DNA of 64,000 nucleotides from Imbricaverruca yamaguchii (GCA_034440575.1 JAOTOL010001525.1:1107501-1171500); one strand, 5' to 3'; counted from the stretch's first letter, positions 44,898 to 56,500 are shown. The notes: a model not told the origin generated them from the letters alone. Program-made: numbers and translations.

Positions 44898-45534
44898 GCC
44901 CTGACCTCGCCTGCTCCTTCTAATGTGTATTTTCCGTCAACAACCGTTCAATTCTGACAGTTATGATACATACATTCATATTCCAGAACAACTGCAGTCA
45001 AACAACACCTGTATTTATGAATAGTAGGACATCACTTAGTAGTCATAATGACAAGTTGACGGTCTGCAACATCACGGGCTATCGAGCTGTTGGTCTGGCG
45101 GCCCGACATATTGGTGGGCAGACGCGTGGCGTCCAGACTCGTTTGGACGAGGAAATGACACGACAGCTAAATCAAGCGGGGTTTCTTTAGACTAGCAAGT
45201 AAAGATCACATCGTACCCAAATCGGCACGACAGACAATACAACCACTTGTGGTAGCGCCAGAACTGCTTACTCAACCGACCCTACTCCCGACAACGCACC
45301 ATAGCCACGGTCACCAGCTGAGTTGCCTGCTGGTGTCAGTCGCCGACCCTGGTACATTCTCCCAACTAAACTCCGCCACTCGCTAGCAGGTGCACGAGAC
45401 GTCATCAGGTTTGTCAATCTCTCAGCAATGCTCATCCCAACCAGCGATGCTATCCAGTGGCCGATAAACCACCAAACCAACCGCTACCAGTGGTTCCCAG
45501 TAGCTACCAGTGGCTGCCAGAAGCTACCAGCGAC
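44898..45534. other. Unassigned, possible SINE tail
   Basis: 45455-45483 'gtggccgataaaccaccaaa' plus 'ccaacc' resembles the SINE tail. No gene found. Confidence 0.4.
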
Positions 45535-47350
45535 TGGGCGGCGGCCGTGCGTCAGCCGAGCTGCCCCGACCCCCGGCGTTGCGTTATGTGGCGCGGTCCT
45601 CAGGCCGTCCGCTGAGGTTGCCAGCTGGGCCGCCCCGACCCCCGACGTTGCGTTGTGTGGCGCGGTCCTCAGGGCGTTCGCTGAGGTTGCCACCCGAGCC
45701 GCCCTGACCCCAACGTTGCGTTATGTGGCGCGGTCCTCAGGCCGTCCGCTGAGGTTGCCAGCTGAGCTGCCCCGACCCCCCGACGTTGCGTTATGTGGCG
45801 CGGTCCTCAGGTCGTCCGCTGAGCCGCCCTGACCCCAACGTTGCGTTATGTGGCGCGGTCCTCAGGCCGTCCGCTGAGGTTGCCAGCTGAGCTGCCCGAC
45901 CCCCGACGTTGCGTTGTGTGGCGCGGTCCTCAGGCCGTCCGCTGAGGTTGCCAGCTGAGCCGCCCCGACCCCCCGACGTTGCGTTATGTGGCGCGGTCCT
46001 CAGGCCGTCCGCTGAGGTTGCCAGCTGAGCTGCCCCGACCCCCCGACGTTGCGTTATGTGGCGCGGTCCTCAGGCCGTCCGCTGAGGTTGCCAGCTGAGC
46101 TGCCCCGACCCCCGGCGTTGCGTTACGTGGCGCAGTCCTCAGGCCGTCCGCTGAGGTTGCCAGCTGAGCTGCCCCGACCCCCGGCGTTGCGTTATGTGGC
46201 GCGGTCCTCAGGCCGTCCGCTGAGGTTGCCAGCTGAGCTGCCCCGACCCCCGACGTTGCGTTATGTGGCGCGGTCCTCAGGCCGTCCGCTGAGGTTGCCA
46301 GCTGAGCTGCCCCGACCCCCCGACGTTGCGTTATGTGGCGCGGTCCTCAGGCCGTCCGCTGAGGTTGCCAGCTGAGCTGCCCCGACCCCCCGACGTTGCG
46401 TTATGTGGCGCGGTCCTCAGGCCGTCCGCTGAGGTTGCCAGCTGAGCTGCCCCGACCCCCGGCGTTGCGTTATGTGGCGCGGTCCTCGGGCCGTCCGCTG
46501 AGGTTGCCAGCTGAGCTGCCCCGACCCCCGGCGTTGCGTTATGTGGCGCGGTCCTCAGGCCGTCCGCTGAGGTTGCCAGCTGAGCTGCCCCGACCCCCGG
46601 CGTTGCGTTGTGTGGCGCGGTCCTCAGGCCGTCCGCTGAGGTTGCCAGGGCCCCGACCCCGGCGTTGCGTTATGTGGCGCGGTCCTCAGGCCGTCCGCTG
46701 AGGTTGCCAGCTGAGCTGCCCCGACCCCCGGGCGTTATTGGCGCGTCCTAGGTTGCCGCTGAGCTGCCCGACCCCCGGCGTTGTTGTGGCGCGGTCCTCA
46801 GGCCGTCCGCTGAGGTTGCCAGTGACTGCCCTGACCCCCGGCGTTGCGTTATGTGGCGCGGTCCTCAGGCCGTCCGGGTTGCCAGTGAGCCGCCCCGACC
46901 CCCGACGTTGCGTTATGTGGCGCGGTCCTCAGGCCGTCCGCTGAGGTTGCCAGCTGAGCTGCCCCGACCCCCGGCGTTGCGTTATGTGGCGCGGTCCTCA
47001 GGCCGTCCGCTGAGGTTGCCAGCTGAGCTGCCCCGACCCCCCGACGTTGCGTTATGTGGCGCAGTCCTCAGGCCGTCCGCTGAGGTTGCCAGCTGAGCTG
47101 CCCCGACCCCCGGCGTTGCGTTATGTGGCGCGGTCCTCAGGCCGTCCGCTGAGGTTGCCAGCTGAGCTGCCCCGACCCCCGGCGTTGCGTTATGTGGTGC
47201 GGTCCTCAGGCCGTCAGCTGAGCTGCCCCGACCCCCGACGTTGCGTTGTGTGGTGCGGTCCTCAGGCCGACCGCTGAGGTTGCCAGCTGAGCTGCCCCGA
47301 CCCCCGGCGTTGCGTTATGTGGCGCGGTCCTCAGGCCGTCCGCTGAGGTC
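45535..47350. repeat. 69-bp minisatellite, about 26 copies
   Basis: Unit: 'gttgcgttatgtggcgcggt', then 'cctcaggccgtccgctgagg', then 'ttgccagctgagctgccccg' and 'acccccggc'. A C-run indel (69/70 bp) shifts the frame between copies, which argues against coding. Copies at 46640-46880 are damaged by several small deletions. Confidence 0.97.
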
Positions 47351-47411
47351 GCTCGTGCCATCGGGGCGTGAGCGATCGGCGGCGAAAGCTGTTCAACGCC
47401 GTCTACCTCCG

Positions 47412-47718
47412 CCGACACTGCCTCCCTCTGCCTCCCTCTGCCTCCCTCTGCCTCCCTCTGCCTCTCTCTGCCTCCCTCTGCCTACCTCTGCCTCCCTCTG
47501 CCTCCTCCGACACTGCCTCCCTCTGCCTCCCTCTTCCTCCCTCTGCCTCCCTCTGCCTCCCTCTGCCTCCCTCTGCCTCCCTCTGCCTCCCTCTGCCTCC
47601 CTCTGCCTCCCTCTGCCTCCCTCTGCCTCCCTCTGCCTCCCTCTGCCTCCCTCTGCCTCCCTCTGCCTCCCTCTGCCTCTCTCTGCCTCCCTCTGCCTAC
47701 CTCTGCCTCCCTCTGTGT
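47412..47718. repeat. 10-bp (cctccctctg)n array, about 30 copies
   Basis: A strict polypyrimidine plus strand; it could act as an H-DNA-forming tract. Confidence 0.97.
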
Positions 47719-47732
47719 GCCTACCTTGTGCC

Positions 47733-47810
47733 GCGACGTCACTGGCCATGTCATGCGAGACAACTGACAACGTCACGTGACGTCACTGGACGGGTGATGT
47801 GACGTCACCG
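47733..47810. promoter_or_regulatory. Cluster of CRE palindromes with an E-box
   Basis: TGACGTCA occurs at 47778-47785 and 47800-47807, CGACGTCA at about 47734, and CACGTG at 47774-47779. In animals these are sites for CREB/ATF-type bZIP and bHLH factors; activity here is unproven. Confidence 0.45.
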
Positions 47811-48339
47811 GACGAGCGTTCAGTGGAGGGACGTGTTGTAGGCTGAGCCAACATCCGGGAACATGCCTGGCCGGACGTCAAGACCCGCTCGATGTTGAAT
47901 TAGTCGGCGGTGTTTGGATTTCTTCGTGCTAGCTACGCACTCTTGACTCACAGGAAAGGGAATGGTGCTTGCGGCAGTTGTGGGTCACATATTGTTCTCG
48001 AACTGCTATTATGCGCGTGCCCGCATCTTACCAGAGATCTCAGTTGCGTCAACAGCTCGGGTACGATGGGTAGGCAGCGCAGTTTTAGCTGACTACGTAC
48101 TACAAGGCACTTGACGTTGCCTCTCGTACACAAACAGCCTCAGTGGAGGTGTCACGGTCATCTGCACTTGACGTTGCTTCTCGTACACACGTTCGTATTC
48201 ACCGGGCAGCCGGTTATGTAAAGGAAATAGTGAAATGCATCCCATATTGCCTATGATCTTTCTACTTGGTACTGCTATCAAAGGCTAAATGCACGTCGAT
48301 GTGGATCTGCGGTGTATCAGCGCTATTATCGATGCAACA
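47811..48339. other. Unassigned
   Basis: A pair of 'cacttgacgttgc' (48108, 48166) followed by 'tctcgtacaca' marks a small duplication. No gene. Confidence 0.5.
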
Positions 48340-48940
48340 CTGTGCTGCTTACAGTATCAGTACAGTACAGTACAGTACAGTAGCATGAATACCATCTAAA
48401 CTACAACACTGTACGGCTTGCAGTATTTCAGCATCATTACCATTTTCGCTCCCACACTGTACTGCTTATAGTATTACAGCATCAATGCCACCTACACTAC
48501 CACACTGTACTGCCTGCGGTATTACAGCGTCAATACCAAATATATTACCACACTGCACTGCTTACAGTACTACAGCATCAATATCACCTGCACTACTCCA
48601 CTGTATTGCTTACAGTATTAAAGCATCAATACCACCTACACTACCCCACTGTATTGCTTACAGTATCACAGCATCAATACCACCTACACTACTACACTGT
48701 ACTGCTTACAGTATTACAACATCAACACCACCTACACTACCACACTGCACCGCTTACAGTATCACAGCATCAATACCACCTACACTACCCCACTGTATCG
48801 CTTATAGTATTGCAGCATCAATATCACCTACATCAGCAGAATGCACTGCTTACAGTATTACAGCATCAATGCAACCTAAACTTCGACACTGCACTGCTTA
48901 CAGTATTACAGCGTCAATACCACCTACACTACCAACTTTT
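48340..48940. repeat. 45-bp minisatellite, about 13 copies
   Basis: Unit: 'actacactgtactgcttaca', then 'gtattacagcatcaatacca' and 'cctac', moderately diverged. Preceded by (tacag)n near 48360. Confidence 0.95.
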
Positions 48941-49027
48941 TTTTGAATGGGACGTAAATTTGTTTGTTGAGATGATAGTGGTTGAACTCCGCTAAGAAGT
49001 ACTCCTTTCTGCATTCCTATGGCACTG

Positions 49028-49245
49028 CAACGAACAAAATGTGTGCCTCTTGCCATGCCAGACACATTCCCGTGTGACCAGATCTGTTCCTCCTGTAATG
49101 CCAAACTCTCCCGGTATGCCTAGATTTGTGCCTTTTGCCATGCCACATCTCCCTGTATGACTGGATTTGCACCTCCTGTCATGTGAGACGTCTCCCGGTG
49201 TGAGTAGATTTGTGCACCTTGTCATTCCAGACGTTTCCCGGTGTG
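49028..49245. repeat. ~44-bp degenerate array, about 5 copies
   Basis: Copies of 'tgcctcttgccatgccagac' then 'acattcccgtgtgacc' with heavy divergence. Confidence 0.8.
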
Positions 49246-49350
49246 ACATGGGCTCAACATGTTCAGTGAATTATCTCATTTAGACACTGTTGGCACGAAG
49301 AAGTCAAGAAAACAAAGCTGTATTACAGGCCATTGTCAGTAAATATCCAA

Positions 49351-49883
49351 CTGTGAAAACCCTACCGTTCCAGTTAAGCTGGTTTTGCTGCTGCAATTAC
49401 TAAGCTAAACCATGCTTGACCCCAGTTCACTGCAATTAATGCTTGCAGCTATCCTTTCCAGAACAGCATCTATCCCTAGAATTCGTTGTTGCACAGCCTT
49501 CCACAGCCACATTCCAGCTCCTGCTGTATGCTTAAAATGGCACCACAGCCACATTCGGGCTCCCGCTGTATACATAAAATACTGTCACAGCCTATTCTAT
49601 ACTCTGTGACTAACTGTGAAAACTGTGACTGTGAAAACCATACCGTTCCAGTTAAGCTGGTTTTGCTGCTGCAATTACTAAGCTAAACCATGCTTGACCC
49701 CAGTTCACTGCAATTAATGCTTGCAGCTATCCTTTCCAGAACAGCATCTATCCCTAGAATTCGTTGTTGCACAGCCTTCCACAGCCACATTCCAGCTCCT
49801 GCTGTATGCTTAAAATGGCACCACAGCCACATTCGGGCTCCCGCTGTATACATAAAATACTGTCACAGCCTATTCTATACTCT
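49351..49883. repeat. 255-bp direct duplication, nearly identical
   Basis: 49351-49605 and 49629-49883 are offset by 278 bp and differ at about one base (ccctacc/ccatacc), with a 23-bp joint 'gtgactaactgtgaaaactg'. Recent tandem duplication, or assembly artefact. Confidence 0.95.
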
Positions 49884-50107
49884 ACAGGTTGCGGCCGTTG
49901 TACGTGACTTCAGTATTCACACAGTGATCACTGAGCCGAAGCAAAACTGCGCTCCGAGCGTCGTTACTCGTCCTCCTCCAGTCAGGAATTTAAATTGCCG
50001 GAGAAAGTAGAAGGCGATCAGACACTTTCGTTTTCCTCGGGTGGGCCGGGAATTTTCCCACTGGCGCCGTTGTCGGCCGTGTTTGGACGGCGCTTTCGTT
50101 GGCCTGA

Positions 50108-50465
50108 TCTGGCACGCTGTCTGCTAGAGAGCCGCTACGGGTGGCTGTCGGCTGAGGGTGCCTATGGTGGCTTTGTAGCCGGCTGTCTGCTGGAGAGTCG
50201 CTACAGGTGGCTGTCGGCTGAGGGTGCCTATGGTGCCTTTGTAGCCGGCTGTCTGTTGGAGAACCGCTACAGGTGGCTGTCGGCTGAGGGTGCCTATGGT
50301 GCCTTTGTAGCCGGCTGTCTGTTGGAGAACCGCTACAGGTGGCTGTCGGCTGAGGGTGCCTGTGGTGCCTTTGTAGCCGGCTGTCTGTTGGAAAGCCGCT
50401 ACAGGTGGCTGTCGGCTGACACTGTCGGCGGAGGGTGCCCATGGTGCCTTTGTAGCCGACTGGTG
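50108..50465. repeat. 66-bp minisatellite, copy 1 of a split pair
   Basis: Unit: 'ggctgtctgttggagagccg', then 'ctacaggtggctgtcggctg', then 'agggtgcctatggtgccttt' and 'gtagcc'. It ends with a special unit holding an extra 'acactgtcggcggagggtgc' and 'cgactggtggctggaggt', the same ending as the array at 61142-61450. Confidence 0.96.
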
Positions 50466-50562
50466 GCTGGAGGTTTGCTTCGATTGGCTGGCGTCTGTAA
50501 CCGAGTCACGAGCTGTTGCCGTCTTTGGCAGTTTGCAGGGCCCAAGTGTCTGCCCCAGCCAG

Positions 50563-50603
50563 ATGTGGGCTGTGATTCAATCCCACTGAATCACAGCCCA
50601 CAT
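50563..50603. other. Perfect 17-bp hairpin
   Basis: ATGTGGGCTGTGATTCA (50563-50579) and its exact complement TGAATCACAGCCCACAT (50587-50603) enclose a 7-base loop; weaker pairing continues outward. Could be a short hairpin RNA or the core of an inverted-repeat element. Confidence 0.8.
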
Positions 50604-50734
50604 TTGTCTGGGCACCCAGGTGTGGCCAGACAGACGGGGCCTATTGTTTCCAGAGTGAAACTACCATCAGTTTGTCTTATCGCATCCTGAGAACTTGGTA
50701 TGCAGTAGACGAGTTTGGCGCAGTGTTCTGTGGA

Positions 50735-51030
50735 CTAAGACCATCGTTCCTCAGGAAGCAGTCTCTGCGGTCTTGAGTGGATCTGTGTTACAGTCTGGAG
50801 TGGATCCGTATTGCGGGGAGGCAGTCTCTGCAGTCTGGCGTGGGTCTGTGCTGCTGGGAGAAAGGCTTTGTGGTCTGGAGTAAGTCCATGCTGTGGGGAG
50901 GCAATCTGCGGTCTGGGGTGGGTCCGTGCTGCCGTCCGCGTGGGAGGCAGTCTCTGCAATCTGGGGTGGGTCCGTGCTGTGGGCAGGCAATCTGAAGTCT
51001 GGAGTGGGTCCGTGCTGCAGTCTGAGTGGG
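50735..51030. repeat. Degenerate ~42-bp array
   Basis: Loose copies of 'gcagtctctgcagtctggag' then 'tgggtccgtgctg' and a G-rich end. Confidence 0.8.
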
Positions 51031-51211
51031 GGAGGGGCCAGTCTCTGCGCCGGGCGGCAACAGATCGCACGGCGACACCGCGCCGGCGCGTGGCCCGGGC
51101 CGCCCCGTTATGCAACGACCAGCCGACGGTCGACGGTCAGCGAAAGTGGCGGCTTTCTGTGCGGGGGGCGGTGGCGCGTGTCCCGTCTGTGGCTGGCGAG
51201 AGACGGCACAA

Positions 51212-52150
51212 GCCGAGCCGGCCGGGCCGGGCCGCGCCGAGCCGGGCAGAGCCGGGCCGAGCCGGGCCGAGCCGGGCCGAGCCGGGCCGAGCCGGACAGG
51301 GCCGGGCCGAGCCGGGCCGAGCCGAGCAGAGCCGGGCCGAGCCGAGCCGAGCCGAGCCGAGCCGGGCAGAGCCGGGCCGAGCCGGGCCGAGCCGGGCCGA
51401 GCCGGGCCGAGCAGGGCAGAGCCGGGCAGAGCCGGGCAGAGCCGGGCCGAGCCGGGCAGAGCCGGACAGGGCCGGGCCGAGCCGGGCAGAGCCGGGCCGA
51501 GCCGGGCCGAGCCGGGCCGTGCCGGACCGAGCCAGACCGAGCCGGACCGAGCCGGACCGAGCTGGGCAGAGCCGGGCCGAGCCGGGCCGAGCCGGGCCGG
51601 GCCGAGCCGGGCCGAGCCGGGCAGAGCCGGGCAGAGCCGGGCCGAGCCGGGCCGAGCCGGGCCGAGCCGGGCCGAGCCGGGCAGAGCCGGGCAGAGCCGG
51701 GCAGAGCCGGGCCGAGCCGGGCAGAGCCGGACAGGGCCGGGCCGAGCCGGGCAGAGCCGGGCCGAGCCGGGCCGAGCCGGGCCGAGCCGGGCAGAGCCGG
51801 GCCGAGCCGGGCCGAGCCGGGCCGTGCCGGACCGAGCCAGACCGAGCCGGACCGAGCCGGACCGAGCTGGGCAGAGCCGGGCCGAGCCGGGCCGGGCCGA
51901 GCCGGGCCGAGCCGGGCAGAGCCGGGCAGAGCCGGGCCGAGCCGGGCAGAGCCGAGCCGGGCAGAGCCGGGCCGAGCCGGGCAGAGCCGGGCCGAGCCGG
52001 GCAGAGCCGGGCAGAACCGGGCAGAGCCGGACAAAGCCGGGCCGAGCCGGGCCGAGCCGGGCCGAGCCGTACAGAGCCGGTCAGAGCCGGGCAGAGCCGG
52101 ACAGAGCCGGACCGAGCCGGGCCGAGCCGGGCAGAGCCGGGCCGAGCCGG
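51212..52150. repeat. 10-bp (gccgggccga)n array, about 93 copies, extreme GC
   Basis: Variants gccgggcaga, gccggacaga, gccggaccga and gccgtgccgg recur in order: the marker 'gccgggccgt' at 51511 returns at 51816, a higher-order repeat of about 305 bp. Long Gly/Pro/Ala/Arg frames on both strands are shadows. It lies 1.3 kb upstream of the start exon at 53476. Confidence 0.97.
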
Positions 52151-52729
52151 AGCTACACTGCCGCAGGCCTGAGCCGCCCCGGAGACTCCGACGCCCGCGG
52201 CCGCCGGCACCTGCCGGTGCTACCGTCGTGGTGGTGCGTCGAGCTCGCCGTCACCGTCGCAATTCCGTGCGTCGACATCACATCGAGTGGGTCGTCTCAG
52301 CCGATGTTGGCAGGCAGCGGCCGGTGTGCCGCTCATCAAACGTGACTCACGCGGCGACTGGCCACCACCTGGGCGTCGTGACGTGACGTGAACACCTTGT
52401 CGGGCGGCGACGACGAGATCGAAAGTTAGCGTTCGCCGACTCATCACGGCTCGCGCCGAGTGTTAATCGAAACATCGCTCGATCGAGGTGACTCTCCTTT
52501 TTCATATCGTCTGCTCCGGTAGAGCGCTGATGTAGCACAGGTGTTACAGCGTCTGGAGCGCGTGTTCAGCATGTGTCACGCAGCGTGACGACCACCTCTC
52601 GTCTGCTGTTGTCCACTGATCTTATCAGCTAGCCACCGCCTAGAAACGGAACACTTGGCGTCCTGTGTGGCCCAGCTGTGACTCAGATACAGCCCTGCGC
52701 TACAAGAACGCCTGGTCTCAAGCCAGATC
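52151..52729. other. GC/CpG-rich, promoter-like region
   Basis: CpG-rich sequence between the decamer array and two candidate first exons. No TATA or other core element is convincing. Confidence 0.35.
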
Positions 52730-52772
52730 ATGGTACGATTGTGGTGCATAATTGTCGTGTGCATAGCTCTAG
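52730..52772 (+). CDS. Candidate signal-peptide first exon
   Basis: ATG in context gatcATGG starts MVRLWCIIVVCIAL, a short basic then strongly hydrophobic run typical of a signal peptide, and the frame is cut by a consensus donor AG|GTGAGC at 52773. Without splicing the ORF goes on to an unconvincing 90 codons. No second exon was found, so the gene is unknown and the call is tentative. Confidence 0.3.
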
Positions 52773-52949
52773 GTGAGCGATCGCGCCTCACTTTGATTCC
52801 ACCTCAACCCCTTTCAAATACGTCCGAATATTTCATATGGCGTCTTATGGATTTGTTCCGCTCCCGCAGTGCCGGAAGCTTCATGGATGATATGCAGATT
52901 GTCTCAACCTACTTACAAAACGTCATCTGTGTTATAAACCTGTGGATTT

Positions 52950-53041
52950 CATTTTGCCCTGATTCATTTCATTTTGCCCTGATTCATTTCATTTTGCCCT
53001 GATTCATTTCATTTTGCCCTGATTCATTTCATTTTGCCCTT
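52950..53041. repeat. 20-bp array, about 4.5 copies
   Basis: Perfect copies of 'cattttgccctgattcattt'. Confidence 0.97.
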
Positions 53042-53475
53042 ACCATTGAACAGACATAGCACGCCTCTAAGGTGCAATGCCAAAAATGTAGCACATGTAA
53101 CCGTTTCATCAAATGAACATCACACATTAAAACCGAAGCAGTCTTCACCAGCCAGCTGTGATCTGGCCCACTGAAACCTGTAGAAACTGCGAGGAAACCG
53201 CCACCGGCACCGACCAATTACCACAGACCAATAAGGTGGGCCGGCCGCAGCAGCTGGTAGAGCGGCGGAGCGGACGGTTTTTGTCTGACCCGATCAGGAG
53301 AAACCGTGCAGTGACGACAGGACGTCCTGCTTCCAGGCGCTTCCCGAGCAGGATGTGCGCCAATGCCCGGCCGCACAGTACTCCAGTACCGACACAGGAG
53401 TGACACCAGCAGCGAGCCGCGCGTCGCCGGAGCTGCCGCTCGGGGCGCCGTGGTCGGCGCTGGTACGCGGCTGAA

Positions 53476-53556
53476 ATGGCCTCGGGAATGTCAAACTTCA
53501 ACATCAAAAAGTCGTTTGTGTGGAAATACGGCCTGTCAAGGCTTCACAAAAAGAAG
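53476..53556 (+). CDS. Candidate first coding exon, unknown protein
   Basis: ATG in good context (gaaATGG) begins 27 codons, MASGMSNFNIKKSFVWKYGL then SRLHKKK, ending exactly at a donor AAG|GTAAGC in phase 0. The peptide is basic with an aromatic Phe-Val-Trp-Lys-Tyr patch. The next strong plus-strand exon begins at 62829, also in phase 0, so the two can join directly across a 9.3-kb intron; this is inference. Upstream sequence (52150-53470) is CpG-rich as expected for a promoter/5'UTR. Confidence 0.5.
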
Positions 53557-54134
53557 GTAAGCATTGTAATGGTGTGCTGTGTTGGTTGCGCTCTTGCACT
53601 CGCTTACATTGGTCGCATATTTTGTCGTAGTAGCGTGATTAAGTGGCCAGTGGCATACATTATTGTAGGTTGTGTTAACCTTTGCGCAAAACTCCTACAA
53701 AATAATTATGTATGATGCTGGATATCTTACTTATTTGTGTAACTAATATAGTTATCATGCTACTGAATAGCGCTTCTTACGCACATGCTTACAACTTGGC
53801 AGCAGAGTTTTCGGAAACTATCTCCATTGTTTTTCAGGAATAACTAATATGAACATATAACTAAGAGTGATGTTTAAGCCTAGCCTGTTTTTTTAATTAT
53901 GCATAGCTACAACAATACACATAAGACTGATTAAAACTCGGATTTAGTCCCGACAGCATAGCTGACTCAGGATCACCCTCTTAGGCAGATTTTCGGTAAT
54001 TGTGCCGAAGCAGCTTTCACTCGCTTCAACTCCCGGGCTGAAGTGTTCGGCACATTCCGGACATCTAAGGTATTGTATGGTATACCATAAGATTCCTGAT
54101 CGCTTCTGTCGCGCGAAGCGTGTGATTCGTCGAT
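53557..54134 (+). other. Start of a putative long intron
   Basis: AT-rich, no feature recognised. If 53476 and 62829 are one gene, everything from here to 62828 is intron. Confidence 0.4.
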
Positions 54135-55474
54135 TTAACACGCGCCCTGGAGGGCCTCTGAAAATAACGGGCACTGGAGAGGGGATTCCGCCCCACGTAA
54201 GATCTCGGCCCCTATGAAGGCTAGAACAACGAAATTCGCAGGGTGGATGGGCACGATAGTGAGCTCTATTGTGTACAAAGTTCATGACCTAAGGTCAATA
54301 TGTTCAAGGTCAAATGAGGTCACAATAGCAACATTTTCTGGTTTTGCGTGGCTTGGCTTGTCATTGTTATGGATCGCTATGATTGTGTTTAAATGCTCCA
54401 AAATTAGCATTAATGATGTTTCGGATATTACTAATGATGCAATACAGATGTCAGAGCCACCATATGACCCCAGGTCACCTATATAGCAGCACTTTATTAG
54501 GTCATTACCAGCTCCAGTTACCGGAACCGGGCTCCCAATCAGACTGCTCCGTTGGGCGGCTCGGCACAATCTGCTTCGCAACGAAAGGAGTGAAATGCAT
54601 GAATAAAGTATGGAAACGCTTAGGTACACAATGACAAACAGTAGATTTCTGGATGTGTATGGAGTAACATGAACAGTGACATCAGTCGCATGACAGCCAT
54701 TTGCACTTATGACTCATTCCAGTTGACCAAGCTTGGTTCCATTAGCCTATCATGAACTTGACCTGACTTGACCTCGGCGACCTAACATGACCTTTAAATT
54801 ATATAACATAACAATATGCATCACACAAGTCGCTAGTGTTGTCAAGAACACTTCCCTTTTGCAAATATACGGGAAGCGCATCAGCGCCGATTTTTGTGGT
54901 CTGGCGCTGCGAATTGCTTTTATTTTAACGGCCCCTAACTTGAAAACGTTTCGGCCGATTTTAATTTTTCGTGCTGTAAGCAATGCGCCAGTCATTTCCA
55001 AGGAGGTACGCAAAAACTTTGGCGTATATCGGCCGGAACAATATGGAGTTATGTACGAAAAATCGGAGGGGTTGGCGGATTTCGCCATCCCCTTCCAGGG
55101 CGTGTGTTAACGTGTCATGTACTTGACCTGACTCGATCTCGGTGGTTTGATATGACTTTGAAACAATGTAGCATGATAATGTACATCAAACAAGTCGCTA
55201 GTCTTGACCAGAACACTTCCTTTTTGCAAATATACGGGAAGCGCATCAGCGCCGATATTTGTGGTCTGGCGCTGATAAAATATTTTTACTTTAGCGACCT
55301 CTACCTCGAAAAAATGTCGGCCGATTTTAATTTTTCTTACTTTAAACAACGCGCCGGTCATTCATTAGCAGGTACACAAACAATGGTGTATATCGGCCGG
55401 TAAAATCTGGTGTTATCTACGAAAAACCAGAGGGGTGGGTGGTCAGATTTCCCCCCCTCCAGGGCGCTTGTTAA
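54135..55474 (+). mobile_element. TTAA-flanked inverted-repeat element, 1.34 kb, non-autonomous
   Basis: Left end TTAACACGCGCCCTGGAGGG (54135-54154); right end CCCTCCAGGGCGCTTGTTAA (55455-55474), complementary at 19 of 20 positions including TTAA. A second copy of the right end lies at 55091-55110, because the last ~364 bp are tandemly duplicated (shared 'aatatacgggaagcgcatca', 'ttttaatttttc', 'tatatcggccgg'). AGGTCA/TGACCT half-sites are frequent, with three spaced direct copies at 54291-54322. No transposase ORF. Related inverted copy at 2306-3281. Confidence 0.8.
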
Positions 55475-56289
55475 GGCTCACCGACTACTGAACAACATTT
55501 TACAACTATATTAAGCCAGAATGATGCCATTAATGGGTGCATTTTAGCTCGAGCCGATGCCGGGTGAAGTTGCGATGACTTCTGCTTACTTGCGGCTGGT
55601 GTCAGTACAAGAAATTCATGTGACATGAATTAATGCTTACTTTGCATACATGCAAAGTGATGCTCTTCGCGCTATTTATTCTATTTACCTTATGCACTGC
55701 TAATGGTCTTGCTGGATACATCTGGCATGTGCAATGGCCATGACCGATCCCGCTGTGACAGATCAGTTGTATCTTTTGCTGTTTCTTAAAACCGACATGT
55801 TTGGGGGAACCGTCGATTGCGTTACGTCTTAGCAGGATGCATACTGCACAATGTGCAGTATTCATCCTATTCATCCATCCATGTGCAGTGCACATGCATC
55901 AAATGATATAATGTCATTACATATTTCGATCCATATTGCACTCCGAGAGCAGCATATGCTGGTTTGATCAGCCGACAATTGGGGTCAATTTGTCTTAATT
56001 TGGTCCACATGGGACCAAAGGTATATATCTAAGGCGCGTTTTTGAATGGAATACAACCGCCCAACCATCTGGCAAGCTTAGCAATCTGGAAGCCTACTTT
56101 ATGCTAATGTTTAAGATGCAATGTGTAAAATACCATACCGAAATACTTCGAGCTTACTTACACCGTGACGTCCTAGTTTCCTTCGCAACAAGTTTGGTTT
56201 ACCATGTTTGTACCTTCCGGTCGTCTAATCCTGAGCTATTGATTGAGGCGCATGGCTGTGAGATCCGACGGCCGATTTTATGGATGGAC
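55475..56289. other. Unassigned
   Basis: Nothing recognised on either strand. Confidence 0.5.
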
Positions 56290-56500
56290 TTCAGCGGGAG
56301 GTGAAATAGGACCCGGCCTGTCTCAGATAGACCAAGTATCACATCAGTATAACTTTAGGGATGACCTGCAGCAGGAGGTGAAATAGGACCCGGCCTGTCC
56401 CAGATAGCCAAATACCACATCAGTATAACTTGAGGGATAGCCTGCAGCGGGATGTGAAATAGGACCCAGCCTGTCTGGGATGGGCCCAGTACCACGTTGG
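56290..56500. repeat. ~77-bp tandem repeat, about 2.7 copies
   Basis: Copies of 'ggtgaaataggacccggcct' with 'accacatcagtataactt' start near 56300, 56377 and 56453. Confidence 0.9.

Noticed and set aside
45323..47277. Leu/Pro/Arg-rich ORFs in the 69-bp array
   Set aside because: 69/70-bp length variants break the frame repeatedly, so no single protein can be read through the array.
50811..52386. Long Gly/Ala/Arg/Pro-rich ORFs on both strands
   Set aside because: Products of the GC-only decamer array; several frames open on both strands, none connected to a credible exon.
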